Source: Glycine soja (Eukaryota; Streptophyta; Magnoliopsida; Fabales; Fabaceae). Taken from it: DNA of 64,000 nucleotides. Below the pieces are notes generated by a model that saw only the letters and a program-made list of their open reading frames with translations, did no database searches and was not told where the DNA came from. Below, one piece after another: positions 57,475 through 64,000 of this stretch; position 1 is the stretch's first letter, and every line of letters starts with the position of its first letter. The translations under genes were made by a program, and so were the position numbers. The stretch lies in assembly GCF_004193775.1 (NCBI RefSeq), contig NC_041021.1, positions 24,024,632 to 24,088,631 on the forward strand. The letters run 5' to 3'.

Positions 57475-58097
57475 CACCATTGCCAACAGTGACCCTTAAT
57501 GGAGAGGTCGTGTTCGTGGTGTGCCCTACGGTCATAACCACCCTGTGATGCACGAAATTGTGCGTGCTACCTCCATCTATCAATATACTCACAGGTTGCC
57601 CACGAATGTATCCCTGCATTCGTAATGTTTCCGGTACCACTTGTCCCGACAATGCATTAAAGCTGAGTTGTGCTGGTGGAGGTTCTGGTACAGGGTTCCG
57701 GTAAGGTTAGCTGTTGCTCGTGAGACTCCGATGTTGTGTCATCGTCTTCCACAATGAGTAGGAAACGGGAAGAAGAGCATTTATGTCCTCTCGAATATTT
57801 TTCGTCGCATTGGAAACACAGTCCCTTCTCTCGTTGTATCGCTAGTTCCTCCGACGTGAGACGTTTGAAAGGAACGTTGGAAGAGGTAGTGCGCGTCGGT
57901 GTAGGTAACAGGGGAGGATTGGAGGATGACGTAGGCAATAGAAGCTGTCGGGAACCCGAGGAAGCTCTAGCTGAAGGTCGAAATGACTTTCGCGCATCGT
58001 TTTGTTTTTCCTCGTGCAACCTAGCATATGCCACAGCTTGGCTCATCGAAACCGGTTGCAATACTTGGACCTCTCGACGAATTGCCGGTGTGAGGCC
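57475..58097 (-). pseudogene. Chromovirus-like gypsy gag C-terminus and protease
   Basis: Minus reads AIRREVQVLQPVSMSQAVAY, then the knuckle CFQCDEKYSRGHKC, then protease with LIDGGSTHNFVHHRVV and PLRVTVGNG. The protease active site reads D-G-G-S, where gypsy usually has D-S/T-G. It is cut at 57475 by the copia LTR and at 58097 by the LTR of another gypsy. It belongs with 47123-48578 and 62193-62617. Confidence 0.83.
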
Positions 58098-58677
58098 TGT
58101 GGCGTCCCCAAAATAATGACTGGTTTAAAAGTAATGATTTAAACAACAAAAACCATGGTAAATTTTTTTTCTTCTTTTTCTTTTTCATTTCTTTCCCTTT
58201 TCACAATAATTAGGTGCAGAAGGAAAATCCTCACTATAGAGTCCTGAATGGCCAGTTCACAACTCTATTCGGAGTCATTTCTTTCTTACCACTCGTAATC
58301 TCTAAACTATTTTGCTGTTTCAAAAGGAAGAGTATATCAGCCATTATTTTAGGTCATCACGTGAAAATAATAAAATAAAATACGGTCGGTAAACACTTTT
58401 GCAAATAAAGTTTGCTAATACTTTCTTTTCAAATAACAAGATTAAACATAAGTACATTCATCATTTAAAAGTTGTCCAAAATATGGGAGTTTTACAAAAT
58501 ACATAGTGTCATCCAGAGCAGAGGTGTCCACAGTGGTGGCTTCAGCCACATGTATACAATCATCAAATTCCTATTCAATAGGTCTACCCGTACAAAAACA
58601 AAAGAGTAAACCTAACAGTCAGTCCTAGATACACCCACCCTCAAAAAGTATATAAAACTAGTCCCTAGAACTGTCTA

Positions 58678-59109
58678 CTATGATGAAGAGCCTCCACTAA
58701 TCGCCATCTCTCCAGGGCCACTATCCTCCGTAGAGTCTGCCTCGGATGCCGACATGACATCCTCGGGAGAATCCACCTCAGGGAGTGGGTCCTCATCACC
58801 CTCTAAAAAGTCAAGAGCATCCACAGCAGGCTCAGGAGGTAGCTCCTCGAGATCCTCCTCAGGGTCTTCCTCGGATGACGTTACCTCAATCACTTGGACT
58901 GGCTCCACTAGACGGTATGGTGTAGGTGTGGGTAGTATCCACTCCACAGTACGCTGAAGCGTGCGAGCGGGTTCATTTGGATGCACCAATGAAGTAGTCG
59001 TAAATCGAATCGTGCCCCGAAATCGGCACCTCGTGTTGCCTTCGAGGGTCTCCCAAGCTCCCTCTAGACACTCCATCTCCACTCGATCATGGATTAGCTG
59101 CGCCGCCAT
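58678..59109 (-). CDS. ORF within gypsy LTR, acidic protein of unknown function (copy B)
   Basis: 143 codons, same length and frame as 39276-39707, with nine residue differences. It includes GAWETLEGNTRCRFRG, EWILPTPTPYRLVEPVQVIE and the acidic tail. Hand comparison of the two copies finds about 34 base differences, most of them silent. That is the pattern expected if the ORF was under protein-level constraint before the copies were inserted. An acceptor-like sequence (TTTCTTGTAG) again precedes the ATG. No known domain was recognised. Confidence 0.6.
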   Translation of the reverse strand: MAAQLIHDRVEMECLEGAWETLEGNTRCRFRGTIRFTTTSLVHPNEPARTLQRTVEWILPTPTPYRLVEPVQVIEVTSSEEDPEEDLEELPPEPAVDALDFLEGDEDPLPEVDSPEDVMSASEADSTEDSGPGEMAISGGSSS

Positions 59110-59234
59110 CACGATCTACAAGAAAGAAAACAAAGGGGTAGACTCTTTCACGAGAATCTAACTACGCCGCAACACAATGCGTCTCATAACCACTACATGC
59201 AAGTAAAAGGGGTATCTTTAGGCTTTTCATCTCT

Positions 59235-59630
59235 GGTAATCGATTACACAGCCTTGGAAATCGATTACCAGAGGCTAAACTCGAATTACACAGCCTCAGG
59301 ACATGAAACCTGCAAAAATGCATTGTGTAATCGATTACACATAACTGGTAATCGATTACCAGTGGCATGTTCCTCTGTGTAATCGATTACACAGCCTGGT
59401 AATCGATTACCAGAGGCCTCCACAACATGCTGCCTTCATTTCTAAGCCTGGTAATCGATTACACCCCTTGGTAATCGATTACCAGAAGCCCTCTTAGCTT
59501 CCTGATCCCATTTTCAAGCCTGGTAATCGATTACACCCCTTGGTAATCGATTACCAGAGGCCATCTTAGCTTCCTGTCTTCACTTTTTAAGCCTTGTAAT
59601 CGATTACCCACCCTTGGTAATCGATTACCA
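59235..59630. repeat. Cluster of twelve TAATCGATTA palindromes in LTR copy B
   Basis: Matches the copy A cluster in position, with two extra sites. One is decayed (GGAAATCGATTACC). Confidence 0.9.
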
Positions 59631-61743
59631 GAGGCCACATCCCATATATCAATCAAGTTTCACAGCTGGCCAGCCACCACACAAGCCTCCTTCTTTGTGG
59701 TCTTAGTTCCTTTTATCTGTTGACTGCCAGGAGCTCGCCTGCTTAGGTACATCACAGGTTCTCACTGGCTGACTATGCCCGGGTTGGGTCGGGATTGGTC
59801 AAGCTTGGTTTTGGGCAATAGCACCCCACCTGACGTCCCCAAGGTCTCCTGACCCCCCGACATATCTCCAGGTGCCACTCTGTGGTCAACGAATAAAAGC
59901 AGGAAGTCTCACCCTTCTACACTTCCTCATTTCAAGCTTGTCGGATTATGGGGTACCCATCACATGTGGTACTAGGTGGCGGTCAGGCGATGGTGCAAAA
60001 CGATTCTCCATATCCACAAATCACGTATAACCCACCATCCCCTGTTGCCCACCTCCAACTGAGCTCACGTACTCCCACGTAGCCCTTATCCTCGTTCCTC
60101 TCAACGCCGGGTCCCCATCAATCCTCCCAAGCTTCTACAACATCCAGGTAATTCCACATCCAATCATCATGGACTAACAAAACCAAGCAAAACAGGGCAA
60201 AGGCAGAAAACTCTGCCCAAAACACAACTCAAAATCACAGCTTTTCACATACAAATACTCCAGTAACATTTCCTTCGTTCCAATTCGTCCTAAATCATGT
60301 ACCAATCATGTCTAAACCAAGGACAAGCTTCAGACCAAAGCAACACAAAATCTAGGTATCCAAAACCCCTCAATTTAATGGATTTTCAAGGTTTGAGAAG
60401 TGAACTTGATAATGGGGTAAATTTGGAGCAAACTCTCACCTCACACCAGTCTATAACATCAATTTAAACTTGTTCAAACTGGATTTACACCTAAAATTCC
60501 ACCGAACCAAAATTTGACTCCTCAACACCCAATTTTACCCTAGAATGGCTCTTTGTTCACTTTGGTCATTTGTTTTTCTCTCTAGCACAGCCCAAACTTT
60601 CTCATAAGTCTTAAATGACATTTCAAGCTAGGATTAACTCACTTTAACCTCCAAATACCACTAAATCCAGATTTGGCCTTCCAACTCTCAAAAACTCACT
60701 CTTTTTCCACTCATAACACCATATTCTCACTTTCTAACCCTAGGTTAACTCTACCCTTCATCTCTAACAGTTATCCATAAGCAATTTCAGCATATAAACA
60801 TCAGAAGCATCATCATAAAAACCCTAAAACTGAATGGGTAAGCTTAACTCATCCAAACATGGCAAGTTCAACATGCTTTCAACAAATTTCTTCACAAATA
60901 ACTATCATGAAGCAGAAACCTAGCAAAACTACCCATCATATCTCCCAAAACCCAATACCCACGAAAATCAAGTGAGAAAGAAGTCTACCCAAACCTGAAA
61001 TTTTGAGGTCCCACACGTAGAGATGCGCTTCACGACTCCGAAAATGCTTTCCTTTCGCGATTTTGAGCAGAAATGGCTACCAAAGGTTGGAGCTTTGTTG
61101 GAGCTTCAATGGTGGAGGAAGAAGAAGAGAATGGCAACGTGAGAGAGAGAGGAAAAGGCTTCTGAAATTTTTGGGGCTGAGTGAGGAGGGAGAATACAAC
61201 TTTTTGGTTTTAAAAAGGGTTTTCTCTTTTCCTATTATTTTATTTTAAGCTATGCCACATGTCTCCATTTGAGTGGAGCAAAAAGGGCCCACTTTTCTTT
61301 TGATGTGACTCATACTCAGTCACAAAGAGGGAAAAATCTGACCTTTGAAACGCTAAAATCCTGCCTCGGTTTGCATGTCGTTTCTCTGGTTCCAGTCCCT
61401 CGCGTTTCTCTGCGCCCGTCGGGGCCAATTTTTGAAAGTAGGTAATATATATATATCAAAACTCTCAAAATAAAACCCCGAGCGTGGTTCAGAGGTTGGT
61501 TTTGTTAAATTTTAAGTTGCACGCAAAACGATGATTTTTAGACTAATTAATTGAGAATTAACTTATAACCATCCAGTTATGGATTTCTCTTCCTTAATTA
61601 GCCTAATCCGCGTATCTTTTCCCCCAAAATACCTACTTCCACCAGGAATATATATGCATATACACTAAATAATACTTATATATATAATCATTCAAAATAC
61701 ACCGTTTACAAAAATTCCGGGTAGAAATTTCCAGGATGTCACA

Positions 61744-62192
61744 ATTCTCCCACCCTTTTAGGAATTTCGTCCCCGAAATTAACTACTCTATGAACAAACT
61801 TGGATACAATTCTCTCACCCTATCCTCTAACTCCCATGTTGAATCACCCTCATCGGTTCCCCACTGCACCTTCACCAACGCGATCTCCTTTCCTCTTAGT
61901 GACTTTATTCTTCAGTCAGTGATCTTTTGAGGTTGTGCTTTATAGGTGAGGTTATCCTTCACCTGTACCTCGTCCACTGCAAGTATATGTGATGGATCCA
62001 GGTTGTACCGTCTTAGTTGAGAGACATGAAACACGGGATGCAGATTCGATAAACTCGGAGGTAAGGCGATATGATAAGCTACAGGCCCAACCTTCTTCAA
62101 AATCTGATACGGACCTAGATACTTGGGCGTCAACTTCCTAGATTTGAGAACTCTTCCAACTCCGGTTACAGGAGAAACCTTCAAAAATACAT
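61744..62192 (-). pseudogene. Gypsy integrase C-terminus next to its 3' LTR
   Basis: Minus reads HVFLKVSPVTGVGRVLKSRK, LTPKYLGPYQILKKVG, LPPSLSNLHPVFHVSQLR and QVKDNLTYKAQPQKITD. This is the C-terminal domain of a Tekay/Del-like chromoviral integrase. The sequence FGDEIPKRVGE-type end (61744-61790) leads to the 3' LTR. Everything upstream of HVFLK is deleted. At 62190-62193 it joins gag of a different gypsy element. Confidence 0.83.
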
Positions 62193-62617
62193 GCGAATCG
62201 AGAATGAAGAGCATGAAGAAATGCCGGCCAAGACGATAACTAACCATTTCGGTGCATCCATTGAAACCATGCTAATGCCTGACCTTCCATATAGAATGAT
62301 GCGATCATGAGTCTTTCATGATCTGGTGTTGTGTGATACTCGAAGAACTGCGTCATCTTGAAGATCCAACCAATGGCGTCAGAACCATCGAATCTCGGCA
62401 CATCGAGCTTCATTCGATGCGGTGCTATGTGTGAACCTGATGCCGGAAACGAAGTCGTCTTCGGTTGCACTTGCTACGGATTATACCTGTTTGCTTCGAG
62501 ATGAGCTAAGCATTCCGATAAGGTCTCCATCTTCGTTTCGACCGTTGCTGCAAATTTCGCAAATAATTCCGCCATTTTTTCCGACGAAAGAGCTTTGGAT
62601 CTCGTACCTTCCGCCAT
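62193..62617 (-). pseudogene. Chromovirus-like gypsy gag N-terminus
   Basis: ATG at 62617 (MAEGTRSKALSSEKMAELFA). The frame meets a TAG near 62475, goes on through LDVPRFDGSDAIGWIFKMTQ and GQALAWFQWMHRNG, meets another TAG near 62245 and is cut near 62193. WIFKMTQFFEYH and AWFQWM are the classic gypsy gag core. A GGTATCATTGGTGCTTTC leader lies just upstream at 62635-62655 on minus. It is the 5' part of the element continued at 57475-58097. Confidence 0.82.
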
Positions 62618-62687
62618 ACTTTCAACCACGTGCTCAATGAAAGCACCAATGATACCTAGCTTTCGAGGGCTAGGGAACCTCCACGAT

Positions 62688-63055
62688 GTGAGAGGCCTGC
62701 GAAAAAACTTTAGGGACTCGCGGGGAAGAAGACTCGAGCTCCGAGAGAACTTAGGGAAGAAGAAGAATTCGAGAGAAAGAGAGGAAGCTTCTGGATATTG
62801 TTTTCCTATCCCCCATTCGTTGTTAGTTAAAACTTATTTATATGCTTGAGGAGCTATATCTAACCGTAAGGGGTTAGTAGCAACTAACCCTAACTAACTA
62901 AGCCACTACTAACTACCCTTCCCGCCTAAGGATCATATGATCAACTTCTACCCAAGCCCATTCACCCTAGCTGGTAAACGTCCCAGTGCTTAGGTAGCTG
63001 CTTCACTCTCCTTGAACGTCGTCGTTGCATGGCTTCGTCTTCCACGTTCATATCA
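62688..63055 (-). mobile_element. Probable 5' LTR of the chromovirus-like gypsy
   Basis: On minus it runs from about TGATATGAACG (63055) to about CTCTCACA (62688), some 370 bp. A TATA box (TATAAATAA on minus, 62834-62842) lies inside. Both borders are estimates, since no second LTR is available for comparison. It sits just upstream of the gag leader. Confidence 0.5.
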
Positions 63056-63335
63056 GTATGTAATAAAAGAAATGTACTTTTTTAGTTACATCTTACCATA
63101 TATACCACATAGCACTATCAAATAGGAGATTCCAGTATATTTCACTCTTTTCTAGTTTGCCCCATTCCATTTCTTAAACTATTCTTTTATTTTGCTTTGT
63201 TTCAAATTAACGAAATATTATCATTCTCTGGTGACACAATTGTGTAGGTATGTCTTCACAGCTGATCCTAGAGGAACATTGACACTATTTCTTTTATTCG
63301 GCATTTCTTAACTTCGGATAATATTTCTCTTGCAG
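63056..63335. other. Sequence between gypsy LTR and LRR exon
   Basis: AT-rich, intron-like, ending in a pyrimidine tract and TTGCAG acceptor. No exon was recognised. Confidence 0.5.
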
Positions 63336-63407
63336 AGACCTGAGCTTTAACAAATTAAGCGGATATATTCTAGAAACCTTTAAAAATCTTTCAAGAGTGA
63401 CTCACAT
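63336..63407 (+). pseudogene. LRR exon of an LRR receptor-like kinase gene (72 nt)
   Basis: Bounded by acceptor CTCTTGCAG and donor GTAAG. It encodes DLSFNKLSGYILETFKNLSR, one leucine-rich repeat. Single 72-nt LRR exons are characteristic of the plant LRR-VIII-2 receptor kinases (At3g14840/At1g53430 type, with a malectin-like domain), where this segment usually reads LSFN-LSG-IP. Here the IP is IL. The gene continues rightward out of the window. Whether it is functional or a relic cannot be told from two exons, so the pseudogene label only marks it as partial. Confidence 0.7.
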
Positions 63408-63688
63408 GTAAGAAAATTTTATGTCAATTAGTTTCAAAAATAGTTTTTTTATTTTGATGTAATATTTTCTTACTTTATTTCCTATTCTTAATTAAAAAGT
63501 TATTACAAAAGATAATTGTGGGATTGGTGTCTCTGAAATTGGCTAACACTGTTAAATAGCATTCCATGATCAAAATAGTAATATTTTGGCATGTCATTAC
63601 TTCAAAATGTTTTCTACTTATTTTGAAATTTTGTACTTTAATATTTACTTTATTATTTATCATTTCATTTTTTTATTGTTACTCTTAG

Positions 63689-63754
63689 ATATTTTACTGG
63701 AAACTTGTTTACTAGACTTGTACCCAACTGGATAGAAGATGCTGGTAAATCCAT
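63689..63754 (+). pseudogene. Next LRR exon of the same receptor-kinase gene (66 nt)
   Basis: The acceptor is TACTCTTAG and the donor GTGAGT. It reads in phase from the previous exon: YFTGNLFTRLVPNWIEDAGK. It matches the conserved LTGNLFTG-VP-WI segment of the same subfamily, with R replacing the usual G. No upstream LRR exons or kinase domain lie in the window. Confidence 0.72.
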
Positions 63755-64000
63755 GTGAGTTTTATACCAGTTAATAACTTTTTTGGTCACTTTCTAGTTT
63801 CTATGCTTTGTCAACAACATTTTGTTTTATCTTAATCAATTAGTTTCTAATAGCAATTTTCCTATTCTTAATTAGATGTTGTCCTCTGCTGGACTGGAGC
63901 TTATGCATGATTTTGGTATAAATATTATTAAGAATTTGCTGTTTATTTTAATCATGCTAATTTTGAATGCAGTAGCATCTCTGTGTATCCATATTTATGT
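63755..64000. other. Probable intron, no exon assigned
   Basis: AG acceptor-like sites occur near 63874 and 63972, but neither is followed by a sequence that continues the LRR protein as I know the family. Confidence 0.4.

Larger units (their letters stand above)
58098..61743 (-). mobile_element. Gypsy 3' LTR, copy B (same family as 38695-42177)
   Basis: The ends are TGTGGCGTCC and GATGTCACA. On minus it starts TGTGACATCC directly after a polypurine-like AAAAGGGTGGGAGAAT (61744-61759), so this is the 3' LTR. It is 3646 bp and differs from copy A by indels: copy A has an extra segment at about 40820-41060, and copy B has one at about 60890-61255. It carries the ORF 58678-59109 and twelve palindromes (59235-59630). 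Confidence 0.92.

Overview
The window is plant nuclear heterochromatin, most likely from soybean (Glycine) or a close legume. The evidence is a dense, nested stack of plant LTR retrotransposons (Ty3/gypsy Tat and chromovirus types, SIRE-like Ty1/copia), CACTA DNA transposons with shuffled host exons, AT-rich spacers, and many copies of a GGTAATCGATTACC palindrome inside LTRs. I see no complete host gene. The only resident host-gene sequence is a pair of spliced LRR exons at the right edge (63336-63754).

Layout. 1-16498: 3' part of a decayed Tat-lineage gypsy element on + (gag end, protease, G-patch, RT, RNase H, second RNase H, integrase), then a long spacer, a third ORF behind a splice acceptor, a repeat-rich 3' UTR, a polypurine tract and a 1.75 kb 3' LTR. 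The third ORF is split by a 3.97 kb solo LTR (7833-11799, TSD TTGCA) that holds a further solo LTR (9909-10894, TSD CAATG). 16499-16830: 24-bp minisatellite. 17585-17822: TATA box and hairpin. 18293-24180: array of ~285-bp repeats with snRNA-type promoter signals, split by a CACTA element (19186-23421) carrying beta-galactosidase, sugar-phosphate translocator, dsRNA-binding and unidentified exons. 25735-27046: CACTA debris. 28966-33130: tandem LTR-internal-LTR-internal-LTR repeat. 33130-42875: gypsy integrase scrap, then a minus-strand SIRE-like copia remnant whose 3' LTR is split by a 7.8 kb CACTA (34539-42341). That CACTA carries HIPP, purine 5'-nucleotidase and RLT homeobox exons plus a 3.48 kb solo LTR (TSD TCCAC). 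42876-47122: more CACTA sequence with TIR, kinase and unknown fragments. 47123-63055: minus-strand chromovirus-like gypsy, cut into three pieces by a young SIRE-like copia (48579-57474) and by the 3' end of another gypsy (58098-62192).

Most notable: (1) the Tat gypsy and the copia element each have a third ORF downstream of pol, and the two proteins look homologous; (2) the ~3.5 kb gypsy LTR carries a 143-codon ORF intact in two diverged copies, with mostly synonymous differences; (3) two CACTA elements each combine exons of at least three unrelated host genes, all on one strand; (4) palindrome clusters shared by unrelated LTR families; (5) USE+TATA spacing typical of plant snRNA promoters in a tandem repeat. 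All family calls are by reading the sequence; no database search was run.
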